From 4572-13 sp964594065 (GTDB lineage: Bacteria > Planctomycetota > Phycisphaerae > Sedimentisphaerales > Anaerohalosphaeraceae), in contig CAZQKX010000008.1 in NCBI GenBank assembly GCA_964594065.1, positions 14,556 to 78,555 on the forward strand: a stretch of 64,000 nt of DNA, in the 5' to 3' direction. The position numbers were made by a program, and so were the translations under genes. This document shows, piece by piece, positions 42,053-50,642 of this stretch; positions within the stretch are counted from its first letter, which is position 1; each line of letters starts with the position of its first letter. The notes under the pieces were generated by a model, which did not search any database, was not told the origin of the DNA, and worked only from the letters and a program-made list of their open reading frames with translations.

Positions 42053-44527
42053 ATGGTCAGTCATAGTACAAATCATAAACGTGTTTTAATTGTTGGTGGT
42101 GTCGCTGGTGGCGCATCAGCGGCGGCCAGGCTTCGGAGACTCGATGAAGAGATACAAGTTGTGATGTTCGAGAGGGGATCTTACATTTCATTTGCGAATT
42201 GCGGCTTGCCGTATCATATCGGCAACGTGATCAAGGACCGAGACCGTCTGCTGGTTCAAACGCCGGAAAAAATGAACAGACGATTTGAGATCGACGTCCG
42301 TATTCAGTCAGAAGTCCTCTCGATCGACCGCGACAAAAAACAGGTTCTTGTTCGTGACCTTCAAACAAATAAGGAATACAGCGAATCATATGATGCATTG
42401 GTCCTCAGTCCCGGCGCAGAACCGGTATGTCCGCCCATTCCGGGGGCAGATATAGAACAGGTTTACACGCTGCGCAACATTCCGGACATGGATGTTATCA
42501 AAAAGCATGTTGACGAGAACAATGCCGGCCATGTCGTTATTGTCGGCGGCGGCTACATTGGCATTGAAATGGCTGAGGCCCTGATCGAACGCGGGCTAGA
42601 AGTTTCACTCGTGGAACTTCAACCGCAAGTCATGGGGACTGTTGATCCTGAGATGACTACGCCGCTGCATCAGGAATTGATGATCAATGGTGTCGATTTG
42701 CAGTTAAATAACAGTATCACAGAGATCGAAGCATCCGAGCCCGGGCTGACAGTGCATTTGAGCAATGGCCAGGCCCTTGGAACGGATATGGTTATCATGG
42801 CCATCGGCGTTCGTCCGGAAACAAACTTGGCTTCTGAGGCAGGACTCGAAATTGGTTCACGCGGCGGGATCAAAGTCAATGAACACATGCAGACTAGTGA
42901 TCCGCATATTTATGCAGTTGGAGATGCTGTTGAAGTAATCGATTTTGTGGGTGGCTTTGAGACGCTGATCCCGCTTGCCGGTCCGGCCAATCGACAGGGA
43001 CGCATCGCTGCCGACAATATTTGCGGAAAAAAAAGTGTATACCGCAAAACACAGGGCACGGCGATCTGCAAAGTTTTTAATTTAGCAGTAGCGACCACCG
43101 GCATGAATGAAAAGAACCTCGAACGTGCCGAGATTAGTTATGAAAAGGTTTATGTGCATCCTGCTAACCACGCCGGATATTATCCCGGGGCCACCCAGAT
43201 TACTCTCAAGCTGTTATTCGATCCCAAAGACGGCAGAATTCTCGGCGCACAGGCTGTGGGTGCAAGCGGTGTTGACAAACGCATCGATGTGATTGCCGTT
43301 GCCATGCGTGCCGGATTGACCGTCAACGATTTGCAGGATTTGGAATTGTGTTACGCGCCGCCGTTCGGTTCAGCCAAAGATCCCGTCAACTATGCCGGGT
43401 TTGTTGCCTCCAATATTCTTTCCGGTGACATGCCCATTTGCCACTGGCAGGAAATGGATGCCCCGACGGATGATCAGATACTGCTGGATGTTCGCACGCA
43501 TGACGAAGTGCAGACCGGCACCATTGCCGGGGCTGTCAATATTCCATTAGACGACCTTCGAGATCGTTTAAGTGAGTTGCCAAAAGATAAAGAATTATTG
43601 GTTTTTTGCCAGGTGGGTCTGCGGGGGTATCTGGCCTGCCGTATTCTGATACAGAACGGTTTTAAATGCAAAAACCTAACCGGGGGTTATAAAACGTATC
43701 GTGCCGCAGAAGGAATCAGCACAATAGAAGACTCGCCGAGGAAAGAAATGAAAAATGACACTGGACAAGTTGAAGAAGCAGGCAATAAAAAACAGGCGCA
43801 AATCGTCAATACAATTGATGCGTGCGGTCTTCAGTGTCCGGGACCGGTTTTGCGGCTCAAAGAAGCCGTTGATGCTGTTCGGCCCGGTCAGGCCGTACGC
43901 ATCATAACAACAGATGCCGGTTTTGCCAAAGATGTGCAGGGTTGGTGTGACAGCACTGGAAATCAGCTTATCGATCTCACATCCGAAGGGGGACAATATC
44001 AAGCTACAATTATCAAAGGCAGCGCGGCCCCGACTGTTTCGCATCACGGTATTTCCTCAAAAAAGAAAACGATAGTCGTGTTCAGCGGTGATTTCGACAA
44101 GGCGATGGCCGCGTTTATTATCGCCAACGGTGCCGCGGCGATGGGCAGCAAAGTAACACTGTTCTTTACGTTCTGGGGTCTGAACTTACTTCGTCGTCCC
44201 GAATCAATTCCGGTCAAAAAGAATTTCATTGAGACAATGTTCGGTTTTATGATGCCGCGCGGTGCCGAAAAAACAAGCCTGTCCAAAATGAACATGGCCG
44301 GGATGGGAACCAGGATGATCAAGGGTATCATGAAAAAGAAAAACGTTTCATCGCTTTCAGAATTGATCGGCAAAGCCAAAGACAATGGCGTCAATCTCGT
44401 TGCCTGTGCCATGAGCATGGACCTGATGGGCATCAAAAAAGAAGAGCTCATCGACGGTGTCGAAGAAGGCGGTGTTGCGATGTATCTGAACCAGGCCGAA
44501 TCTGCCGGTGTTAACTTGTTTATTTAA
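42053..44527 (+). CDS. CoA-disulfide reductase-rhodanese-TusA-DsrE fusion
   Basis: The ATG at 42053 has GAGG eight bases upstream. This 824-residue protein joins four sulfur modules. Residues 1-450 are an FAD-dependent CoA-disulfide/polysulfide reductase (VGGVAGGASAAARL; active Cys50 in NCGLPYHIG; dimerisation domain to 450). A rhodanese follows (about 470-560; Cys519 in FCQVGLRG). TusA is at about 585-660, with CGLQCPGP (Cys595). A DsrE/DsrF-like domain spans about 672-824. It likely reduces polysulfide or CoA-persulfide and passes sulfane sulfur along the chain. It is co-transcribed with the arsR-type gene 17 bases upstream. Confidence 0.9.
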   Translation: MVSHSTNHKRVLIVGGVAGGASAAARLRRLDEEIQVVMFERGSYISFANCGLPYHIGNVIKDRDRLLVQTPEKMNRRFEIDVRIQSEVLSIDRDKKQVLVRDLQTNKEYSESYDALVLSPGAEPVCPPIPGADIEQVYTLRNIPDMDVIKKHVDENNAGHVVIVGGGYIGIEMAEALIERGLEVSLVELQPQVMGTVDPEMTTPLHQELMINGVDLQLNNSITEIEASEPGLTVHLSNGQALGTDMVIMAIGVRPETNLASEAGLEIGSRGGIKVNEHMQTSDPHIYAVGDAVEVIDFVGGFETLIPLAGPANRQGRIAADNICGKKSVYRKTQGTAICKVFNLAVATTGMNEKNLERAEISYEKVYVHPANHAGYYPGATQITLKLLFDPKDGRILGAQAVGASGVDKRIDVIAVAMRAGLTVNDLQDLELCYAPPFGSAKDPVNYAGFVASNILSGDMPICHWQEMDAPTDDQILLDVRTHDEVQTGTIAGAVNIPLDDLRDRLSELPKDKELLVFCQVGLRGYLACRILIQNGFKCKNLTGGYKTYRAAEGISTIEDSPRKEMKNDTGQVEEAGNKKQAQIVNTIDACGLQCPGPVLRLKEAVDAVRPGQAVRIITTDAGFAKDVQGWCDSTGNQLIDLTSEGGQYQATIIKGSAAPTVSHHGISSKKKTIVVFSGDFDKAMAAFIIANGAAAMGSKVTLFFTFWGLNLLRRPESIPVKKNFIETMFGFMMPRGAEKTSLSKMNMAGMGTRMIKGIMKKKNVSSLSELIGKAKDNGVNLVACAMSMDLMGIKKEELIDGVEEGGVAMYLNQAESAGVNLFI

Positions 44528-44553
44528 AACAAAACAAAGTTTTCTCCCCTCCG

Positions 44554-44584
44554 AAGGGCTCACTTGGCAGTGAGTCCTTTTTTA
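44554..44584 (+). terminator. Intrinsic terminator after the sulfur fusion gene
   Basis: AAGGGCTCACT pairs with AGTGAGTCCTT around TGGC and is followed by six T residues. Confidence 0.9.
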
Positions 44585-44642
44585 TTTGCTTCTTTGTTGT
44601 AAAGTGCTATGATGCAGATAACTTTATTGAAAGGAGACGATT

Positions 44643-45161
44643 GTGAAAAAGTGCCTTTGCATTCTTTTTTGTCTGCATCTTATGACCTGCTTTGTATCAG
44701 CCGAAACAGAATCGGACCTTACCCCTTCCGCCAACGAGGGAATTCTTCAATTACCCGAGGGGATTTCTTTACAGGTGACCGCCCCCGATGGAGTCAAGCG
44801 GTCGGTTAAGCCCAAGGACGGCAGGGCAACATTGCCGCAGGGCAAATACAAAGTACGCTATTGGGTCTTTCAAAAAAAGGACGCCGAAGGAAAAACATGG
44901 AAGCTGAATGGATATGGAGGTTCGTTTAAGAGCTTTGAGATTACCAAAGATTTTCTTAACTTGGAGATCAAACCCGAACCGATCCAATCTTCATTGGAGG
45001 TGCGTTGCCGAAAAGACTATATCTTTTCACAATCCCTCAAGGGCCCCGGCGGCGAAAGGCTGTATCTTTATTGTGATGGAAAACGCGCCGACCCGCCTCC
45101 GGTGATCATCACCAACCAGGACAAAAGCTTCTCGGTTTCCATGACCGGGAAATATGGGTGA
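44643..45161 (+). CDS. Exported beta-domain protein, 5' part of a frame interrupted by UGA
   Basis: GTG at 44643 follows AAGGAG at six bases. The first part (172 residues) has a signal peptide (cleavage near FVSA) and a beta-rich domain of unknown family. It ends ...SMTGKYG at an in-frame UGA (45159-45161, codon 173). The same frame continues with coding-quality sequence to 46118, so this is probably not the natural end. The complete product would be 491 residues: an outer domain, a short basic helical linker and about six membrane helices. The gene is single and follows a terminator. Confidence 0.6.
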   Translation: MKKCLCILFCLHLMTCFVSAETESDLTPSANEGILQLPEGISLQVTAPDGVKRSVKPKDGRATLPQGKYKVRYWVFQKKDAEGKTWKLNGYGGSFKSFEITKDFLNLEIKPEPIQSSLEVRCRKDYIFSQSLKGPGGERLYLYCDGKRADPPPVIITNQDKSFSVSMTGKYG

Positions 45162-45192
45162 GGAGGCATCTGTTCGCTCTCGTGGCGAGAGC
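45159..45192 (+). other. In-frame UGA with downstream stem-loop
   Basis: The UGA at 45159-45161 is followed by GCTCTCG-TGG-CGAGAGC (45176-45192), a 7-bp perfect stem with a 3-base loop whose apex lies 22-24 bases from the UGA. That is within the range used by bacterial SECIS elements. The overlapping AGGAGG (45161-45166) could also promote reinitiation. Which of these, or a simple mutation, applies is open. Confidence 0.4.
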
Positions 45193-46118
45193 CGAAAGAT
45201 GTTCAGGGTCCGTTCTTTGCAACCGTTAAAGTCGACGGCCCGTTTAAGGTCAACAGCCCGACGATCAATGTTACCGAACTCTGTGAAAAAGAGCGCATTC
45301 GTTATGAAGAGCAGCAGCGCAAACAACGGATCAAACAAATCCGCGAGACGATTCTGCTCGGTGTTTTTATCGCGTTGCTGATTGTTGCCGTCGGTTTTGC
45401 CCGCAAGGTGCGCACCAGGTGGCCGTTCGTGACGATCATGCTTTACGGGGTGTTTTTTGTGCTGGTCGTAATGCCCGCCTTGTGGGGGCTGTTTACATGG
45501 CTTGGGCAAAAAGACGCCGGTTTCCCTGACTGGGAAGAACTTTTGGGAATATACGAATTCCTTTATAGCGAAATTTATGCATGGCCGTTCTGGCTTGTAT
45601 TTGCGGGGATGATCCTTTCGCAGATATGCCTGTTGATCATTCCGGTACGTACGGCACACGAGCGACCCAAACCTCGGCGGGGAATCTGGCTGACCGCCAT
45701 TGCTGCGGGTTTCCTTTATACCTGTTTACTGTTCGGCGTTATTCTTTCGCTTGTTTCGGCTATTGTGGGCGATGATTGGCCCGACTGTTCAGGTTGGATT
45801 TTATTGACGGCACTGCCGGTTAACTGGCTTCTGTGGATGGTCATATTCAGATTATTTGCCCGTGGAATGGACCCAAAGAGTTTTATTCGGCGCATCGTCA
45901 AGTGGTTAATGCGCGGGTCTATTCTGGAATTGCTGATCGCCGTACCCAGTCACATTATCGTTCGGCATAAGGATGCTTGCTGTGCGCACATGACAACCGC
46001 CGCCGGCATCGCTGCCGGGTTGGCGGTGATGTTCTTTGCCTTCGGTCCGGGCATCTACTATCTGTATATGGAACGGATTAACAGTAAAAAACCGGATATA
46101 AAAGTGAATAACAGCTAA
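45162..46118 (+). CDS. Membrane-protein 3' part of the UGA-interrupted frame
   Basis: Codons 174-491 continue the frame of the upstream part without a shift. Immediately after the UGA come GGICSLSWREP, then a beta segment, a charged helix (ELCEKERIRYEEQQRKQRIK) and about six membrane helices. No ATG, GTG or TTG in frame exists before TTG 45375, which lies inside the first helix and lacks a ribosome site, so independent translation is unlikely. The segment probably needs readthrough or is the remains of a damaged gene. The membrane part has no family I recognise. Confidence 0.55.
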   Translation, partial: GGICSLSWREPKDVQGPFFATVKVDGPFKVNSPTINVTELCEKERIRYEEQQRKQRIKQIRETILLGVFIALLIVAVGFARKVRTRWPFVTIMLYGVFFVLVVMPALWGLFTWLGQKDAGFPDWEELLGIYEFLYSEIYAWPFWLVFAGMILSQICLLIIPVRTAHERPKPRRGIWLTAIAAGFLYTCLLFGVILSLVSAIVGDDWPDCSGWILLTALPVNWLLWMVIFRLFARGMDPKSFIRRIVKWLMRGSILELLIAVPSHIIVRHKDACCAHMTTAAGIAAGLAVMFFAFGPGIYYLYMERINSKKPDIKVNNS

Positions 46119-46192
46119 TGTTTCCATCAAGAGCAGACGACCTTAAAGTGTAGATTTTAATAAATATCCGCACTAAAAAGACAGGCAACGCC

Positions 46193-48169
46193 GTGAACTC
46201 TAGGGGAAGTATAAAAAGCATTTGGTTGACATTAATTCTAGTCATTACAGGGCTTTCGTTATTTGCATCTCCCGCATATGGTACAGTAGATCCATTAACA
46301 GAGGAAGATCATTTGTTTGATATGTCCATCGAGGAATTGATGAATGTTGAGGTCACCACTGTATCAAAGAAAGAAGACACGTTGCACAAAACACCGGCAG
46401 CGATTACAGTTCTCACTGCTGAAGACATTCGACGATCAGGGCATCAATCGATACCCGAGGTTCTGCGAAGTGTGCCGGGAATTCATGTTGCCAAGATCGA
46501 CTCGAATAGATGGGCAATAACATCACGCGGTTTTAACAGTTTGTATTCTGCAAAATTACTGGTGCTTATCGATGGGCGGTCTGTTTATACCCCTTTGTTT
46601 TCTGGTGTTTACTGGGATTTCCAGGATTTAATACTGGAAGATGTTGAGCGGATAGAAGTCGTTAAAGGACCCGGGGGAACACTGTGGGGAGCAAATGCCG
46701 TTAACGGTGTTATCAACATTATCACCAAACAGGCTGCTGATACCCAGGGAACGCTTGTAACTGTTGGAACAGGAACCGAAGAGAAAGGCTTTTCGAGCCT
46801 GAGGCATGGCGGTAAACTCGGCGACAATGCATATTATAGAGTGTATGCTAAATACCTCAATCGTGACGAGGCAGTCTATGCTAACGGGGATCATGCGAAT
46901 GACCGATTCGATGCATTAAGAGAAGGTTTTCGCATTGACTGGAACATATCAGAGCAGGATAATATAACTCTGCAGGGCGATGTTTATGACGGTCATTCCG
47001 CAAAAAGAGTCCGGTTGACATCTCCCGGTGTCAATTTTCAGATGAATGATAATGTTGATGGCAGAGGATTAAATGTATTAACGCGATGGACTCGAACATA
47101 CTCTGACAGTTCAGACATGTCACTTCAATTCTACTATGATCGAACAGAACGACATGCTGTTAGTCTGGATGAATCAAGAGACACATTTGACATTGATTTT
47201 CATCACCGTTTCCAGTTGGTAGATGGTCATAATTTAATCTGGGGTCTCGGGTATCGTCATAGCGGTGACAATATTGATAATACCTATACCCTCACTTTTA
47301 ATCCATCCAGTTTTAATGAAGAATTATTTACCGGGTTTATTCAGGATGAGATTGTGGTTGTTGGAGACCTATTGAAGTTTATTGTTGGAACAAAAATTGT
47401 AAAGAATGATTACACGGGTTATGAATTTCAGCCATCGGCGCGATTACTGTGGACACCAAATAAAAAAAATACTGCCTGGGCGTCATTTACACGTGCGGTC
47501 TCAACGCCTTCCCGTTCTTTTGTGCACATGACAAATCGATTTAATGCGGTTCCGCCGATGCAGTTTTCCGGAAGCAATCACCTGAAATCCCAGGAAGTGA
47601 AAGCCTACGAATTGGGATACCGTCTGAAACCTAAAGAGAACTTGTTCTTTGATTTTTCTTTCTTTTATAATGAGTATGACCATTTGTATGCCACAGAAAA
47701 CAATCCAACCGTGTTTAGTAGGATTCATGATAATAAGATGTATGGCGAAACATATGGTACTGAAATAACTTCCCATTGGTACGTTAATGAAAACTGGAGA
47801 CTGACGGGGGGATACAGTTTCATAAAAATGCAAATGCGCACACAGAACTCGAGTACAAATACCGCTAGGGCATCAAGAAAAGAAAAAGAAACTCCACAAA
47901 ATAAGTTTCAGGTCACATCACAGTTGAATCTTCAGGAAAATCTTGAATTAAATACGATGCTTTATTATTGTGACAGTGTTCCTTACTATGATGTTCCGTC
48001 TTATATACGGTTCGATATGGGATTGACTTGGCATATTAGCAGAAATATGACTTTTTCACTTATAGGACAAAATCTACTTGACCGAGCCCATCCTGAATTT
48101 GGGGATGGTGGCATCATTGCCACAGAAGTACAACGCGCGATTCTTGGGAAGTTTGTCTATAACTTCTGA
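46193..48169 (+). CDS. TonB-dependent outer-membrane receptor
   Basis: The start is GTG 46193. The 658-residue product has a signal peptide (cleavage after SPAYG). Its plug domain shows the conserved order: TPAAITVLTAEDIRRSG, PEVLRSVPGI, VLIDGRSVY and ERIEVVKGPGGTLWGANAVNGVINIITK. The barrel follows from about residue 185 and ends in FVYNF with a terminal aromatic residue. It imports a siderophore, vitamin, metal complex or sugar; TonB, ExbB and ExbD are not in the window, so the substrate cannot be deduced. Confidence 0.93.
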   Translation: MNSRGSIKSIWLTLILVITGLSLFASPAYGTVDPLTEEDHLFDMSIEELMNVEVTTVSKKEDTLHKTPAAITVLTAEDIRRSGHQSIPEVLRSVPGIHVAKIDSNRWAITSRGFNSLYSAKLLVLIDGRSVYTPLFSGVYWDFQDLILEDVERIEVVKGPGGTLWGANAVNGVINIITKQAADTQGTLVTVGTGTEEKGFSSLRHGGKLGDNAYYRVYAKYLNRDEAVYANGDHANDRFDALREGFRIDWNISEQDNITLQGDVYDGHSAKRVRLTSPGVNFQMNDNVDGRGLNVLTRWTRTYSDSSDMSLQFYYDRTERHAVSLDESRDTFDIDFHHRFQLVDGHNLIWGLGYRHSGDNIDNTYTLTFNPSSFNEELFTGFIQDEIVVVGDLLKFIVGTKIVKNDYTGYEFQPSARLLWTPNKKNTAWASFTRAVSTPSRSFVHMTNRFNAVPPMQFSGSNHLKSQEVKAYELGYRLKPKENLFFDFSFFYNEYDHLYATENNPTVFSRIHDNKMYGETYGTEITSHWYVNENWRLTGGYSFIKMQMRTQNSSTNTARASRKEKETPQNKFQVTSQLNLQENLELNTMLYYCDSVPYYDVPSYIRFDMGLTWHISRNMTFSLIGQNLLDRAHPEFGDGGIIATEVQRAILGKFVYNF

Positions 48170-48289
48170 CGGTATGGTGTCTAAACCATCCCCATAGCTT
48201 TATTGGGTCATTCTCATACAAATGATGCATAGACCTTACAATCTCCACAAACACATATAGCTCATCTAAGCCGCAACGGCAATATCCTT

Positions 48290-48317
48290 TTGACAGTTAC
48301 GCTAAATATGATATCAT
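48290..48317 (+). promoter_or_regulatory. Sigma-70 promoter for the zinc-ribbon gene
   Basis: A perfect TTGACA at 48290-48295 and TATCAT at 48312-48317 are separated by 16 bp, about 42 bases before the ATG at 48359. Confidence 0.65.
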
Positions 48318-48358
48318 GCTCGGCATATTGTCAATCGAGTTAATGTACAGGAACAGGT

Positions 48359-48577
48359 ATGCCGATTTTTGAGTATAAATGCCTCGAATGCGGGTTTGTT
48401 AATGAAGTGCTGGTCAAGTCTGCTGACAGCAAGGCCCCGGCCTGTCCTCAGTGTGGCGATAAAAGATGTGAAAAGCAGTTTTCCAGTTTTGCCGCCGTGG
48501 TAAAAGAGCCCGTAGCCCCGCCCTCCAAGTGCCAAACCTGCCCCGGTGCCGGCGGATGCCCTAATTTTAACGGATAA
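48359..48577 (+). CDS. FmdB-type zinc ribbon protein
   Basis: A 72-residue protein of the FmdB/CxxC-CxxC family (PF09723). It begins MPIFEYKCLECGF and has a second pair CPQCGD, forming a four-cysteine zinc site, and a further cysteine-rich C-terminal segment (CQTCPGAGGC). Its function is unsettled; the family is often called a putative regulatory protein. It is followed after 21 bases by the MscS gene, so they are probably co-transcribed. Confidence 0.85.
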   Translation: MPIFEYKCLECGFVNEVLVKSADSKAPACPQCGDKRCEKQFSSFAAVVKEPVAPPSKCQTCPGAGGCPNFNG

Positions 48578-48598
48578 AAGCCCTATTAAGGAGATTGT

Positions 48599-49828
48599 AT
48601 GGGAGCCTTAGTTGAATGGTTTGAAGGATTGTCACTGCCGCAGACTTTAAAGGAAGTGATTTTGCTGGTGCTTGTTCTTTTTCTGGCGTTGATTGCCAAT
48701 TATATTACGAAGAAGATCATCCTGCGACTGGTGAAGCGCCTGGCCGGAAGGACACGTACCGAATGGGATGACATTCTCATAAAGCGGGGCGTTTTTACAC
48801 TATTGTCACATCTGGTGCCCGCCATTATTATTTACTATCTGGCCCCCACTGGTTTGGTTAATATGAAGCTTGGGGCGATCATCTATATGATTGTTGTTGG
48901 CCTGATGGTTATTAATGCGTTCCTTAACAGCGTGGTTGATATCTATCGCACGTTTGAGTTGGCCCGCCGAATACCCATTCGCGGATTTATGCAGGTGGTT
49001 AAGATCATCGCGCTTATCACCGCCGGTATTATTATTCTTGGTCTGATTACCGAAAAAGATCCCACCAATATTCTGGCCGGACTGGGTGCGATGACAGCGG
49101 TACTGATACTGGTTTTCAAGGACGCGATTCTGGGCTTTGTGGCGGGGATTCAGCTTTCGGCCAATAATATGGTGCACATGGGCGACTGGATCGAAATGCC
49201 TAAGTACGGCGCTGACGGCGATGTGATCGATATCTCGCTGACGACTGTCAAGGTGCAGAACTGGGACAAGACCATCTCGACGATTCCGGCTTATGCCCTG
49301 ATCAGCGATTCGTTCAAGAATTGGCGGGGGATGAGCGAGTCCGGCGGGCGGCGAATCAAACGGCCGCTGAACATCGACATGAACACCATTCGATTTTGTG
49401 ATGAGGCAATGCTTCAAAGATTCCGCCGATTCCAGCACATTTCAGACTATATCGATGTGAAAAAACGCGAGATCGACGAGCATAATGTTGCTGCCAATGT
49501 CGATGACAGCGAGTTAGTCAATGGCCGGCGGATGACAAATGTCGGGACGTTTCGCGCATATGTCATCGCATACCTGAAAAACCACCCGAAGATCAATCAG
49601 GACATGACGTTCCTTGTCCGTCAGTTAAAGCCAACCGAGCACGGCCTGCCCATCGAGATCTATGTTTTCTGCAGCGACAAAGTCTGGGCCAATTATGAAG
49701 CCATTCAGGCCGATATATTTGACCATATTTTGGCGGTCATTCCGGAATTCGACCTCCGTGTATTCCAAAACCCGACAGGATCGGACTTTTCAAGGCTGAT
49801 TTCCAATCCAAAAAATGCCTCAAATTAG
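48599..49828 (+). CDS. MscS-family mechanosensitive ion channel
   Basis: A 409-residue protein with about five membrane helices and a large cytoplasmic domain. The helix before the pore region has GLGAMTAVLILVFKDAILGFVAGIQL, and the beta domain starts VHMGDWIEMPKYGADGDVIDISLTTVKVQNWD, as in the YbdG/MscM type. It opens in response to membrane tension and protects against osmotic shock. The ribosome site AAGGAG precedes the ATG. A terminator follows at 49925. Confidence 0.88.
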   Translation: MGALVEWFEGLSLPQTLKEVILLVLVLFLALIANYITKKIILRLVKRLAGRTRTEWDDILIKRGVFTLLSHLVPAIIIYYLAPTGLVNMKLGAIIYMIVVGLMVINAFLNSVVDIYRTFELARRIPIRGFMQVVKIIALITAGIIILGLITEKDPTNILAGLGAMTAVLILVFKDAILGFVAGIQLSANNMVHMGDWIEMPKYGADGDVIDISLTTVKVQNWDKTISTIPAYALISDSFKNWRGMSESGGRRIKRPLNIDMNTIRFCDEAMLQRFRRFQHISDYIDVKKREIDEHNVAANVDDSELVNGRRMTNVGTFRAYVIAYLKNHPKINQDMTFLVRQLKPTEHGLPIEIYVFCSDKVWANYEAIQADIFDHILAVIPEFDLRVFQNPTGSDFSRLISNPKNASN

Positions 49829-49924
49829 GATTTTTAAAAAATATTTCATTGGGGACGGAGGGCGGACGTGTCCGTAAGTGGTTTAATAGAAAGAAGATAT
49901 GTCGAGGATGTCGTGCTTGCAACT

Positions 49925-49953
49925 AAACACTTCAGAAATCGAAGTGTTTTTTT
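49925..49953 (+). terminator. Intrinsic terminator after the MscS gene
   Basis: AAACACTTC pairs with GAAGTGTTT around AGAAATC, followed by a T-run. Confidence 0.8.
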
Positions 49954-50040
49954 AATAAAATGTTTGAAACAAAAACAGTTTTGGCGCATACTATACTAGT
50001 GAAAGATGAATCTTTTTGAGTGTGCTCTTTGGAGAAAAAA

Positions 50041-50514
50041 ATGGGACCCGATCTTGAAAAGGCAATACAGGAATTAAGTCTTCGAATGCGGTTGATTCGT
50101 GCGATACAGGAAGACCAGGCTGCCGAAGACGCGCTGTCCGAGCGTGAGACGCTGATCCTTCAGCAATTGGCGGAACAGGGCCAGGTCAGTATCTCCCAGA
50201 TCGCCGAAGTATGGCCGAATGTCAGCGAAAGCACGATCTCGACGACCGTTACCAAACTATGGCGCAATCGAGGACTGGTGACCAAGACGATCAACCCGGA
50301 TAATCAGCGAGTGACCATGGTCGGGCTCACTGAAAAGGGAAAAGAAGAACTCCAGAAAGTGATGAAACAGCGAACGGAACGTTTTCAGGCTCTTTTTAAA
50401 GCGATGAATGTTTCAGATGAAGAGAAAGAGGTACTCGTCAATGTGTGCCAAAGAGGCGTAAAGTTCTTTGATAAAATGCTTGGCTTTGACAAAAAAGTAT
50501 CTCATACAAAATAA
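50041..50514 (+). CDS. MarR-family transcriptional regulator
   Basis: I use ATG 50041 (GGAG six bases upstream); a GTG at 50020 is in frame but less good. The 157-residue winged-helix protein has the order of the MarR family: LSERETLILQQLAEQGQVSISQIAE, then the recognition helix in SESTISTTVTKLWRNRGLV, the wing DNQRVTMVGLTEKG, and a C-terminal dimerisation helix. The target is unknown; TATACT at 49992 may be its -10 box. Confidence 0.85.
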   Translation: MGPDLEKAIQELSLRMRLIRAIQEDQAAEDALSERETLILQQLAEQGQVSISQIAEVWPNVSESTISTTVTKLWRNRGLVTKTINPDNQRVTMVGLTEKGKEELQKVMKQRTERFQALFKAMNVSDEEKEVLVNVCQRGVKFFDKMLGFDKKVSHTK

Positions 50515-50642
50515 GAAGTAAATGCTCTGAGCGAGTAAATGTGGCAGGATCCTGCTTTTAACCAACCGCCTGATTGTACGACAGGCAAATGAGGGCCGTT
50601 GCAAGGTGTGCAATGGTAGAAAGAAAGGGAAAGGAGATTGTC

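Noticed and set aside
45154..45381. 75-codon frame beginning with ATG just before the UGA
   Set aside because: It lies in another frame; the frame continuing from the upstream gene has much better coding character.
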